In this document: positions 7,318 through 15,540 of the stretch, one piece after another
How positions within the stretch are numbered: the first letter of the stretch is position 1
Layout of the letters: every line of letters begins with the position of its first letter
NCBI GenBank assembly: GCA_937926205.1
Contig: CALEYL010000069.1
Span: forward strand, 62,001-126,000
Length of the DNA stretch: 64,000 nucleotides
Reading direction: 5' to 3'
Source: an uncultured Saprospiraceae bacterium
Lineage (GTDB): Bacteria > Bacteroidota > Bacteroidia > Chitinophagales > Saprospiraceae
Translations under genes and position numbers: made by a program
Notes under the pieces: model-generated
Told to the model about the DNA's origin: nothing
Database searches by the model: none
The model's input: only the letters and a program-made list of their open reading frames with translations

Positions 7318-10206
7318 TTACTCCAGGACGATTTTTGTCTCTGCTTTTTCACCATTCAGCTCAATAACAACCTTGTAAGACCCTTTTGCGAGGTAGGTCT
7401 TCCCGTCTTTCGCAGGTTTTACTTTCAGTTGCCGCTCCCCTGGTTTTGTTTTTTCATTGAGCCATTTGTTGTACGCTTCCAGGTCTTTATCGCTGATGGT
7501 CAGGTCGTATGAAACGTAGTTCAGGCCTTTCCGGCAATCGGCTTCCCAGTTACGCAGGATCAGGCCTTTTTCTGTTTGTAGCGTTAGTTTGGCTTTACCT
7601 GGGGCATTGCCATAAATGGGAATATCCAATTCCGGCGGGTCGCTTTTCCACCAGGAGGTGTTGTTGCCCCAGCCTCTGCCGGCACGCATTTTATCCACTT
7701 CAAACGCCACGAGGGGTTTTGACAGCACCGTATCACGAAGTTGTTGCAATTCCTTTACTCTTGCAATATACAGGGATCGACCGTGGGTGCCAATGAGGGC
7801 TTCCCGTTCCCGGGGATGAATGACCAGGTCATGAACGGCCACATCGGGCATGTCGTTTTGCATCCTCATAAAGTCTTTACCCCGGTTGAGCGATACATAC
7901 ACGCCATGATCGGTACCAACATACAACAGATCGGGATTTTCCAAATCCTCCCGCACGACATTGATTGGTTCGAGCGGGAGCATGGTGCCAATGCGTTTCC
8001 AGTTTTCCCCATAGTCTTCCGATACATAGAGCATGGCGTCAAAATTATCCCAGCGGTACCCATTCAGGGAAACATAAACCCGGCCTTCTTCAAATTTAGA
8101 GGCTTGTATCCGGCTCACCCACATCGTCTCAGGAAGTCCTGCAGAGATGTTTTTCCAGGTGACGCCTCCGTCGCGGGTGATGTGCACAAGCCCATCGTCA
8201 GAACCCGTGTAGATCAATCCAAAGCGCATGGGTGATTCGTGGATGCTGGATAAGGTGGAATAAGCCACATCGCCTTTACGTCCGCCTGTGGTCAGATCAC
8301 CGGAGATGTCGACAAAGTCATCTCCTTTATTGAGCGAACGATGAAGCTTGTTTGAACCAATATAGAAGATGTCCTGGTTGTGAACCGACAGGTGAATGGG
8401 CGCTTGCCAGTTCCAGCGCAAGGGGCGCTCGCCAAGGTCGGGTTTTGGGGTAATGCGCTTAAAATCCCCTGATTTTCTATTGATCCGAAAATAATTTCCA
8501 TATTGAAAACCAGTGTAGACCGTTTCATTGTCGCGGGTATCAATTGCTACCTGCATGCCGTCGCCGCCGAGGAGTTCTTCAAAAGGGTAATGACCATCGC
8601 CATGCCATGCTGTACTGGCTCTGTAAGTGCTGGGGCCTTTCCAGACGCCATTGTCCTGAAGACCGCCGTAAACGTTATAAGGCTTGGCCATGTCGACTGC
8701 TACAGCATAAAACTGGCCAACCGCAGGGGTATTGCATTTGATCCAGTGCTCGCCATCGTCATAGGAGATGTTGACCCCGCCATCGTTACCGAGAATAAGG
8801 TGCCCCGGGCGATTGGGGTTGATCCAAAGGTCGTGGTGGTCACCGTGAACGTTGTCGCCGGTGATGTTTTTGAAGGTTTTACCGCCGTCGTCTGAACGCA
8901 GTATGGGTACCCCGTAAACATAAATTTTTTGCGGGTTGTTGGGCGCTACGCGCACCTGCCCAAAGTAATAGCCATAGGAATTGTAAACATCATCGAGGTA
9001 GTTCTGGTGTGTCTTTTTCCACGTAGTACCTTCGTTGTCGGAGCGATAGACTTCCAGTCCGATGACCGGAGTGTCAAAAAGCAGGGAATTGGCGTCTTCT
9101 ACGTATTCGACTAAAGCGAGGGGCGTGATCTCGTCGTTTTTGACCATTTCAAATACCTTGTCCACCGTATATTTTTGCGGAAAGCCATTGCCCTGAAGGT
9201 ATTCTTTTACGAGATATTTTTCGAGCTTCAGGAATGCCTCTTTGTCCATCGGGCGCAGCATGTCTTTCGTCAGTGTCATGTCTTCCTCGGCCTCTTTAGG
9301 GCGTCGGAAATAGTTGTCGATAGCGGCCAGCAGCACGGTTTTCCCCTTTTCTTTTGTAATGGCCAAGCCGATTCTGCCTGCGCCTTCTCCGTGTGGGAAT
9401 CCACTTTTATCTTTGGCTGTCATGAGCGTCCAGGAATTTCCGCCATCGGTACTTTTGTAAATACCTGATCCATTTCCGGATTCTACAAAATCCCAGGCAC
9501 GACGAGAGCGCTCCCACATTGCGGCATAAAGGATGTTTGGATTGGAAGGATCTGTAACCAGGTCAACCGCTCCCGTATTGTCATTCACAAACAAAGTGCG
9601 TTTCCAGGTTTTACCACCATCGGTCGTTTTGTAAACCCCACGTTCCTGATTTGGAGAATAGAGGTGGCCAAGCACCGCCACCCAAAGTGTATTCGGATCT
9701 GTTGGATGCAATATGATGCGACCAATGTGGTGGCTTTCGCCCAGGCCCAGATGTTTCCAGGTCTTGCCACTGTCAGTGCTTTTGAAAATTCCGGTACCGG
9801 AGTAAGAAGATCGGCTCGAATTGACTTCACCCGTCCCAACCCAAATCGTTTTTCTTTTCCAGTCTACTGCAATGTCGCCGATGGTCATGACCATTTCCTT
9901 ATCGAAAAGCGGCAGAAAAGAAGTGCCGTTATTATCTGTTTTCCACAGACCGCCTGAGGCATAAGCCACATAAAAATGGCTGGGGTCATTGGGCGATACA
10001 TCTAAATCTACCACACGGCCGCTTTGTACGCTGGGGCCGACTGATCGGAAAGGCACCGTATTGACAATGGAATTCGCATCCATTGCCTGGCGCTGTTCAA
10101 AACTTTTGATGCGTTCAACAGCAGGCGTAAAAGGCGGTTGTGTAAGTTGTGCTTGTGCGGTCAAAGACAGCAGGCAGAATCCGGCAAGGGTAATCCGTTT
10201 TAGCAT
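7318..10206 (-). CDS. Exported sortilin/VPS10-like BNR propeller protein
   Basis: A 962-residue protein with a signal peptide (1-19, LTAQAQ). The body is one or two beta-propellers built from repeated Asp-box motifs of the S-x-D-x-G-x-T-W type: STDSGKTWKHLG, TTDGGKTWKR, STDGGNSWTLM, SDDGGKTFKN, TRDGGVTWKN and SEDYGENWKR among others. A charged helical insert of about 70 residues (DMLRPMDKEAFLKLEKY onward) splits the propeller near residue 310. The last 130 residues form a beta-sandwich-like tail. Such proteins are often annotated as glycosyl hydrolases, but no catalytic residues can be assigned. It resembles the protein at 43674-46832 and may be a paralogue. Function unknown; periplasmic or surface location inferred. 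Confidence 0.82.
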   Translation of the reverse strand: MLKRITLAGFCLLSLTAQAQLTQPPFTPAVERIKSFEQRQAMDANSIVNTVPFRSVGPSVQSGRVVDLDVSPNDPSHFYVAYASGGLWKTDNNGTSFLPLFDKEMVMTIGDIAVDWKRKTIWVGTGEVNSSRSSYSGTGIFKSTDSGKTWKHLGLGESHHIGRIILHPTDPNTLWVAVLGHLYSPNQERGVYKTTDGGKTWKRTLFVNDNTGAVDLVTDPSNPNILYAAMWERSRRAWDFVESGNGSGIYKSTDGGNSWTLMTAKDKSGFPHGEGAGRIGLAITKEKGKTVLLAAIDNYFRRPKEAEEDMTLTKDMLRPMDKEAFLKLEKYLVKEYLQGNGFPQKYTVDKVFEMVKNDEITPLALVEYVEDANSLLFDTPVIGLEVYRSDNEGTTWKKTHQNYLDDVYNSYGYYFGQVRVAPNNPQKIYVYGVPILRSDDGGKTFKNITGDNVHGDHHDLWINPNRPGHLILGNDGGVNISYDDGEHWIKCNTPAVGQFYAVAVDMAKPYNVYGGLQDNGVWKGPSTYRASTAWHGDGHYPFEELLGGDGMQVAIDTRDNETVYTGFQYGNYFRINRKSGDFKRITPKPDLGERPLRWNWQAPIHLSVHNQDIFYIGSNKLHRSLNKGDDFVDISGDLTTGGRKGDVAYSTLSSIHESPMRFGLIYTGSDDGLVHITRDGGVTWKNISAGLPETMWVSRIQASKFEEGRVYVSLNGYRWDNFDAMLYVSEDYGENWKRIGTMLPLEPINVVREDLENPDLLYVGTDHGVYVSLNRGKDFMRMQNDMPDVAVHDLVIHPREREALIGTHGRSLYIARVKELQQLRDTVLSKPLVAFEVDKMRAGRGWGNNTSWWKSDPPELDIPIYGNAPGKAKLTLQTEKGLILRNWEADCRKGLNYVSYDLTISDKDLEAYNKWLNEKTKPGERQLKVKPAKDGKTYLAKGSYKVVIELNGEKAETKIVLE

Positions 10207-10246
10207 GAGTGTTTTTGTTTTGTTTTGGTAAACATAGTAAATTCAA

Positions 10247-11119
10247 TCATTGCTCCCCAAAAAATGCTGAAAAATACAGCAATTGGTAGGAAACGGCATT
10301 TTTCCAATAGGCACGATTGTGTTCGCCGGGGCGGGCTATGAAATCGTGCGGAATGTCCCAAAGCAGCATTTTTTCGTGAAGCGCAAGGTTGACATCAAAG
10401 AAAAAGTCATCAGTTCCGCAATCTATGATGAATTTCACGGGCATTTTTTCATCCCAGCGATAGAGGTTATTGATAACCGAACCTTCCTCCCAACGTTGAG
10501 GAAATTCCTGCCGGCTTCCAAGACGCTTTGCAATGTCCCAATTACCGGGGAAAGGACGCAGGTCCACGCCACCGCTCATGCTGCCTGCTGCACCAAAAAC
10601 ATCCGGATGGCGCAATGCCAGGAATAAAGCGCCATGACCGCCCATGCTGAGTCCGGAGATAGCGCGTCCCTTCCGGGAAGCTATGGTGCGGAATTCGCGG
10701 TCAATGTATGCAACGACTTCTTTGGCAACATGCGTTTCGTAACGAAAGGAAGGGTCGACCGGGCTGTCAAAATACCAACTGGAAAAGGCGCCATCCGGTG
10801 AGACGATGATGCAGTTCAGGATGTTTCCCCATTTTTTGGTTTCGGGGAAATCTTTTGTCCAGCTTGCATAATTGCCGCTGTAGCCATGCAACAGATAGAC
10901 GACAGGAAAGCGTGTATTGGGATCTTTAAAATAGGCATCCGGCAAAAGCACACTGGCAGGTATCTCTTTATTCATGCTGATGCTGGGAATGCGCAATTCC
11001 CGCAATCGCGAAGTATCCGGATGGATGGTTTTTGATTGCCCTGGTGCTTCTATTACTATCAAAATCAATAAGATACAGAACAAAAGAATGGTATTGATTT
11101 TCATTGTTTTGAATGGCAT
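10247..11119 (-). CDS. Exported esterase, esterase D family
   Basis: A 290-residue alpha/beta hydrolase of the PF00756 type. Met6 (11104) begins a clear signal peptide, so it may be the true start. VYLLHGYSGNYASW is the oxyanion region, ISGLSMGGHGALF the nucleophile elbow with Ser, DCGTDDFFFDVN the acid, and RPGEHNRAYW the His. All three triad positions are present. Relatives cleave feruloyl esters, S-formylglutathione or mycolyl esters; the signal peptide argues against the cytosolic S-formylglutathione role. It lies 40 bp downstream of the BNR gene start and on the same strand, so co-transcription is possible. Substrate unknown. Confidence 0.85.
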   Translation of the reverse strand: MPFKTMKINTILLFCILLILIVIEAPGQSKTIHPDTSRLRELRIPSISMNKEIPASVLLPDAYFKDPNTRFPVVYLLHGYSGNYASWTKDFPETKKWGNILNCIIVSPDGAFSSWYFDSPVDPSFRYETHVAKEVVAYIDREFRTIASRKGRAISGLSMGGHGALFLALRHPDVFGAAGSMSGGVDLRPFPGNWDIAKRLGSRQEFPQRWEEGSVINNLYRWDEKMPVKFIIDCGTDDFFFDVNLALHEKMLLWDIPHDFIARPGEHNRAYWKNAVSYQLLYFSAFFGEQ

Positions 11120-11214
11120 TGCAAATAAAAAACACCATTACCATGAAAGCATAGCCCGTTGGTTTGGTGAATTTCGCCGCATCATTGGATAAAAAATATT
11201 CAGGAAATCAGCGA

Positions 11215-11252
11215 CCACAGATGACCCTGAATGCACAGTAGGTCATCTGTGG
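11215..11252. repeat. 12-bp perfect inverted repeat
   Basis: CCACAGATGACC (11215-11226) pairs with GGTCATCTGTGG (11241-11252) around a 14-nt loop. It lies just past the stop of the lipoprotein gene at 11262 and before the esterase start, so it may be a terminator or an mRNA-stabilising hairpin. No T-run follows on either strand. Confidence 0.55.
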
Positions 11253-11261
11253 CAGGAAAGG

Positions 11262-11741
11262 TTATTGTTGCCCCGGAGGAGTTGGTTTGGGAATTTCACC
11301 TGTTTTGGTATAATTCAGTGTTTTTCCGGTTCCGGGCATGCTGGTGTACTCCATTTGTTTATCGCTTACGTTGAGCAGTCCAAAGCAACTGGCTCCCTGC
11401 TCATTTTCCAGTTTAAAGCACAGAATCTCCGTGACGTCCTCCATGCCCTGTGTACAGTCATGCGGACAATCTATATGCCAGATCAACCTGTCGTTCGCAA
11501 CTTCTTTACCGTCATAGATAGAGATGAATTTGTCTCCCTGAATGCGCAATTCATTTTTGGGATCATCATCTGAACGCCACGTACCCTGCATTAAGGTGGT
11601 CAGATCGCCAAGTACTTTCATCTGCGCCATATCGCCATCAGCTTTGTCCAACAAGCTTTTAGGACTTGGGCCACCCGACTGGCAGGCCGTGAAGCATACG
11701 ATCAGTGACAAAGTGGACGCCACAATTTTTAGTTTCATCAT
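11262..11741 (-). CDS. Small lipoprotein of unknown function
   Basis: A 159-residue protein. Residues 1-20 are a lipoprotein signal with lipobox FTAC (Cys at about 20). The mature part contains LMQGTWRSDDDPKNELRIQGDKFISIYDG, typical of the small beta-barrel lipocalin-like lipoproteins common in Bacteroidota, and three further Cys residues (CPHDC and CFKLE region) that could form disulfides. I do not recognise a named family. It has its own promoter box at 11761. Confidence 0.75.
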   Translation of the reverse strand: MMKLKIVASTLSLIVCFTACQSGGPSPKSLLDKADGDMAQMKVLGDLTTLMQGTWRSDDDPKNELRIQGDKFISIYDGKEVANDRLIWHIDCPHDCTQGMEDVTEILCFKLENEQGASCFGLLNVSDKQMEYTSMPGTGKTLNYTKTGEIPKPTPPGQQ

Positions 11742-11760
11742 TTTAATTTTCGTTTTTTTG

Positions 11761-11768
11761 CAAAGGTA
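11761..11768 (-). promoter_or_regulatory. -7 box for the lipoprotein gene
   Basis: TACCTTTG on the minus strand, about 20 nt before the ATG at 11741. Confidence 0.55.
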
Positions 11769-11876
11769 TGCAATAGACTTGTTGTCACGGGAATCATAGC
11801 ACGTTAAAAATGGCTCATTAATCCTGCATGCATCACCAAGCTTAAAGAGTCAATTCACCGATAAATTATCAAACCA

Positions 11877-12410
11877 ATGGATCGTCGCACTGAGGAATAC
11901 CTGAACAGATTGGATGCAAGCCTTCAACGTCTGGAAACTCAACTGCATGCTTATTCTTCCGAGGAACTCAATCGAAGACCCATGCCTGATCAATGGTCTG
12001 TCATGCAAGTCGTCAACCACCTTATGATGGCTGAAACGGGGTCTTTGAACTACCTTCGGAAAAAGCTGAGTACCCCGTCCCCAATGAAAAAAGCAGGCAT
12101 CAGTGCTGCCTTCAGGACCTGGTTCCTCAATCTGAGCTTGAGCATTACATTCATCAAATACAAGGCGCCTGCTTCGGTAAGCGAGGATAAATTACCCGTT
12201 GTATCTGACAGGGATACTGTTTTGCAGCAATGGAAGACTACACGTCAGGAACTTCGCAGTTTTTTGAACACTTTGCCGGCGGACCTATTTGATAAAGAAG
12301 CTTATCGCCATCCACGGGCAGGGCGTATGACCATGCAACAAATGCTTTCTTTTTTGGAAACACATTTTAATCGGCATCTGAATCAGATCAACCGGGCTTT
12401 GAGTCGCTGA
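11877..12410 (+). CDS. DinB/YfiT-like four-helix metal-binding protein
   Basis: A 177-residue DinB-superfamily protein. The helical bundle and putative metal His residues are visible: His in MQVVNHLMMAE (first ligand) and the C-terminal ETHFNRHLNQI, which supplies the HxxxH pair. Members are thiol-dependent transferases or metal enzymes, and many are uncharacterised. It stands alone in its orientation and its 3' end faces the nucleoside transporter gene, 11 bp away. Specific activity unknown. Confidence 0.82.
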   Translation: MDRRTEEYLNRLDASLQRLETQLHAYSSEELNRRPMPDQWSVMQVVNHLMMAETGSLNYLRKKLSTPSPMKKAGISAAFRTWFLNLSLSITFIKYKAPASVSEDKLPVVSDRDTVLQQWKTTRQELRSFLNTLPADLFDKEAYRHPRAGRMTMQQMLSFLETHFNRHLNQINRALSR

Positions 12411-12421
12411 TTGTTTTTGCT

Positions 12422-13723
12422 TCAAATCATCATGCAGGCCACTGTAGCGGTCAAAAAACAGGCAATGGAGCCGGCAATCAAAGCTTTGAAGCCCAGTTCC
12501 GTCAGGTTTTTGCGCTGCCCCGGAGCGAGTGCGCCAATTCCGCCGATTTGAATTCCGATTGAGGCGAAGTTTGAAAATCCGCACAGAGCATAAATGGCGA
12601 TGACCACCGAGCGCGGGTGCATGGTGATGCCCAGTTCGCGGAATTTGCCCAAATCCCCATAGGCAATGAATTCGTTTAGTACGGTTTTTTGTCCCAGCAA
12701 TTGCCCCACCAGAACCATATCCTGAGAAGGCGTGCCCAGCAACCAGGCGAGAGGAGAAAAAGCAAGACCCAGCAGGTAAGTCAAATTGAAGCCTGTGAAC
12801 CGGCTGTTTGTTGCAGCAACGACTTTTTCGTTTAAGCCCGTCCAATCGCCAATGGAATTTTCAAGCACATAGTTGCACATGAAGACCAGTGCGGTAAAAA
12901 CGATGAGCATAGCGCCCACATTTACAGCCAGTTTAAGTCCGTCGGTCGTGCCGGTGGAAATCGCGTCAAGCAGGTTACTGCCACGCGGGGTCTCTATTTT
13001 GAGATGGTCGTTTAAGTCGGTTTTTTCGGTTTCCGGATACAACATTTTTGCCGCGACGATGGCTGCAGGCGCCGACATAATAGACGCTGCCAGCAGGTGT
13101 TTGGCAAAATAAAGTTGCTGTGCTTCATCGGCGCCGCCAAGGAATCCGACATAAGCAGCAAATACGCCACCTGCAATGGTTGCCATTCCTCCGGTCATGA
13201 GACAAAGCAACTCCGACCGCGACATATTTTCCAGATAGGGCTTTATAAAAAGGGGCGCTTCTGTTTGGCCAATAAAAACGTTTGCGGCAGAAGCGAGACT
13301 TTCCGGACCGGAAAGGCGCATGGTTCGGCTCATTACCCAGGCAATGCCATAAACTATTTTTTGCAGAACCCCAAAATAATACAGAACGGATGACAAAGCG
13401 GAATAGAACATGACGGTAGGTAAAACCCGAAAAGCAAATATGTAACCGAAGGTATCCTGTTTGTCTACCAGACCGCCGAATAAAAATGCGGCGCCGGCAT
13501 CAGAAAATTTGATGATCTTGGTGAAAACAGAAGCAATACCTTCAAAAAAAGTGCTGACATAGGGCACTTTCAGAACCAGAATAGCGAAAACGAGCTGGAG
13601 CAGAATACCGGAACCAACAATGCGCCAATTTATGGCCTTGCGGTTGTTGCTCAACAACCAGCAAATACCCAGTAAAGAGGCCATTCCCAATAGTCCCCTT
13701 AAAATACCTGAAATCCAATCCAT
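12422..13723 (-). CDS. Concentrative nucleoside transporter, NupC/CNT family
   Basis: A 433-residue polytopic membrane protein with about 8-10 hydrophobic segments. The Gate and core motifs of CNT transporters are recognisable: VFIGQTEAPLFIKPYLENMS, the MTGGMATIAGGVFAAYV segment, and NEFIAYGDLGK near the C-terminus with CGFSNFASIGIQIGGIGALAP, all hallmarks of NupC/CNT. It imports nucleosides with Na+ or H+. The next gene, divergent across about 140 bp, encodes a uridine-kinase-like enzyme, which would phosphorylate imported nucleosides; this pairing supports the pyrimidine salvage role. Confidence 0.92.
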   Translation of the reverse strand: MDWISGILRGLLGMASLLGICWLLSNNRKAINWRIVGSGILLQLVFAILVLKVPYVSTFFEGIASVFTKIIKFSDAGAAFLFGGLVDKQDTFGYIFAFRVLPTVMFYSALSSVLYYFGVLQKIVYGIAWVMSRTMRLSGPESLASAANVFIGQTEAPLFIKPYLENMSRSELLCLMTGGMATIAGGVFAAYVGFLGGADEAQQLYFAKHLLAASIMSAPAAIVAAKMLYPETEKTDLNDHLKIETPRGSNLLDAISTGTTDGLKLAVNVGAMLIVFTALVFMCNYVLENSIGDWTGLNEKVVAATNSRFTGFNLTYLLGLAFSPLAWLLGTPSQDMVLVGQLLGQKTVLNEFIAYGDLGKFRELGITMHPRSVVIAIYALCGFSNFASIGIQIGGIGALAPGQRKNLTELGFKALIAGSIACFLTATVACMMI

Positions 13724-13818
13724 GTTCGGTTTTCGTTTTGTTGATGAAAGATATTTGCTGTCTTCGAGAATCCGTCAAAACTTGCCAAATGTAAAGAAAT
13801 TTTCCAAAAACAGATTAC

Positions 13819-13826
13819 TACCTTTG
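13819..13826 (+). promoter_or_regulatory. -7 box for the uridine-kinase-like gene
   Basis: TACCTTTG about 36 nt before the ATG at 13863. No clear -33 TTG at standard spacing. Confidence 0.45.
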
Positions 13827-13862
13827 CCGCACCACAATCTTTAACCAGCACGACAGCCTGCA

Positions 13863-14516
13863 ATGAAGCCATTTATCATGGGAATTACCGGGGGAAGCGG
13901 CTCCGGCAAAACGACTTTTGTCAAAGAATTGAAGCGCCGCTTCGGAGATGATTCGGTTTGCCTGATCTCCCAGGACGATTACTACCGGCCGAGGGAAGAA
14001 CAATACACTGACAGTTATGGAATTCAGAATTTTGACCTGCCGCGCTCGATTGACAAAAAAGCTTTCGCCCGGGATGTGGAACGGCTGCTCGCGGGGGAGA
14101 CCGTGGAGCGCCCGGAATACGTATTCAATAACAAACTTGCGATTCCCAAAATGCTGACCTTTCGGCCGGCGCCGGTAATTATTGTGGAAGGGATTTTTGT
14201 TTTTCACTTTAAAAGAATTCGAAGGCTGCTTGACCTGAAAGTCTTTTTGCACGCCAAAGAAAACCTCAAGGTCATACGCCGCATTAAACGCGATCAGGTA
14301 GAAAGAAACTACCCTCTTGACGATGTGCTTTACCGCTATGAAAAGCACGTTCTTCCTACTTTTGAACGCTATATCCAACCTTATATGGACGAGGCGGACA
14401 TCGTCATCAACAACAACCAACACTTCGATACAGCGCTTGAAGTCATTTCAGGATTTATTGAATCCTATCTGAAAAAATGCAGCAAGGAGACGGAAGGACC
14501 GATTACTGCTGATTGA
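13863..14516 (+). CDS. Uridine kinase-like P-loop nucleoside kinase
   Basis: A 217-residue enzyme. GITGGSGSGKTTF (residues 8-19) is the Walker A loop, LISQDDYYRP is the substrate-binding segment with the catalytic Asp, IIVEGIFVFH is the Walker B-like strand, and RRIKRDQVERNYPLDDVL is the lid. All fit the Udk/phosphoribulokinase family. It converts uridine or cytidine to the monophosphate with ATP or GTP. Its neighbour NupC would supply the substrate. The 3' end overlaps the convergent ribD gene by 14 bp. Confidence 0.88.
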   Translation: MKPFIMGITGGSGSGKTTFVKELKRRFGDDSVCLISQDDYYRPREEQYTDSYGIQNFDLPRSIDKKAFARDVERLLAGETVERPEYVFNNKLAIPKMLTFRPAPVIIVEGIFVFHFKRIRRLLDLKVFLHAKENLKVIRRIKRDQVERNYPLDDVLYRYEKHVLPTFERYIQPYMDEADIVINNNQHFDTALEVISGFIESYLKKCSKETEGPITAD

Positions 14517-15540
14517 AATACACTTCCATTACATCCCCGGCAAGGGGCTGTGAAAAAGAAGGCGCAACAGGCAGGGTAGGGGCTGTTATGCCCCGAAGCA
14601 GGTGCTTTTCGCCTGTAAATACACGCGCTTCATCCCAGAGTCCGGCTTTCAGAAAATCCTGCATGACTTTAGCACCGCCTTCCACAAGCAAGGAAGTGCA
14701 TTTGCGCGTAGCCAATTCCTTCAGGATTTCGGAGATAAGATTTTGGTCGAAAGGTAGAGACCGGTAAGCTACGTTTCCCTTTGCCGGAACGGCTGGTTTT
14801 TCAGTAAACACAAGGGTAGGGGATTCCCCGTTAAAAAGGGAAAGCGTTTTGGGAAGGCGCAAAGTCCGGTCCAATACTACCCGCAGGGGGGATTTTCCAA
14901 AATAGAGCCGGTTGGTTAACTCAGGATTGTCGTTGAGCGCTGTTTGGGTTCCAACCAGTATGGCGTCTACTTCGCTGCGCCAGCGGTGGACAAGGCGCTT
15001 GCTGTATGCATTGGTAATCCAGAACTGGCTTCCATCTTCCGGGCCAAAGAAGTGATCTTTTGTTTGGGCAAACTTGAGAATAACATAAGGGCGTTGCCGG
15101 GTGACAAAGGTATTTCTGATAGCGCTCAGTCTTTGCCCTTCGGCCTCCAGCACTCCTGTAGTGACTTTTATTCCGGCCTTGCGAAGCATCTCTACGCCTT
15201 TTCCTGCAACTCCCGGGGTGTGGTCCAGACAGGAAATAACAACATGCGGGATGTGGTTTTCGATGATCAGATTCGTGCAGGGCGGCGTTTTTCCATAAAT
15301 ACAACAAGGTTCAAGCGAAACATATAGGGTGGCTTCCGACAATAGGCCTTTGTCTTTGCTCCGGACGTTGTTGACTGCATTAACCTCGGCATGCGCGTGC
15401 CCATATTGCTGATGAAAACCCTCCCCAATGATGCGGTCACCGTGAACCAGTACGGCCCCCACCATTGGGTTGGGTGATACGTTGCCGGCGCCCAGCCGGG
15501 CCAGGTCGAAACAACGCTTCATGTATGCTTCGTGCGGCAT
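14503..15540 (-). CDS. ribD: RibD bifunctional pyrimidine deaminase/reductase
   Basis: A 345-residue enzyme of riboflavin synthesis. The N-terminal deaminase domain carries zinc ligands in GHAHAE (His50, Glu52) and SLEPCCIYGKTPPC (Cys79, Cys88). The C-terminal reductase domain carries LKFAQTKD, VGTQTALNDNPELTNR and LLVEGGAKV. It deaminates and then reduces the ring-opened GTP product with NADPH. The open frame extends to 15600, but conserved sequence begins at MPHEAYMKRC. The ATG at 15540 shares one base with the stop of the upstream GH65 gene (TGATG), which suggests translational coupling. Other rib genes are absent here. Confidence 0.93.
   Translation of the reverse strand: MPHEAYMKRCFDLARLGAGNVSPNPMVGAVLVHGDRIIGEGFHQQYGHAHAEVNAVNNVRSKDKGLLSEATLYVSLEPCCIYGKTPPCTNLIIENHIPHVVISCLDHTPGVAGKGVEMLRKAGIKVTTGVLEAEGQRLSAIRNTFVTRQRPYVILKFAQTKDHFFGPEDGSQFWITNAYSKRLVHRWRSEVDAILVGTQTALNDNPELTNRLYFGKSPLRVVLDRTLRLPKTLSLFNGESPTLVFTEKPAVPAKGNVAYRSLPFDQNLISEILKELATRKCTSLLVEGGAKVMQDFLKAGLWDEARVFTGEKHLLRGITAPTLPVAPSFSQPLAGDVMEVYFNQQ

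Noticed and set aside
10247..11119. S-formylglutathione hydrolase (formaldehyde detoxification)
   Set aside because: The fold matches but a signal peptide is present, which does not fit that cytosolic enzyme.
13818..14423. Minus-strand open frame of 201 codons
   Set aside because: Antisense to the uridine-kinase-like gene, which carries a clean Walker A motif.
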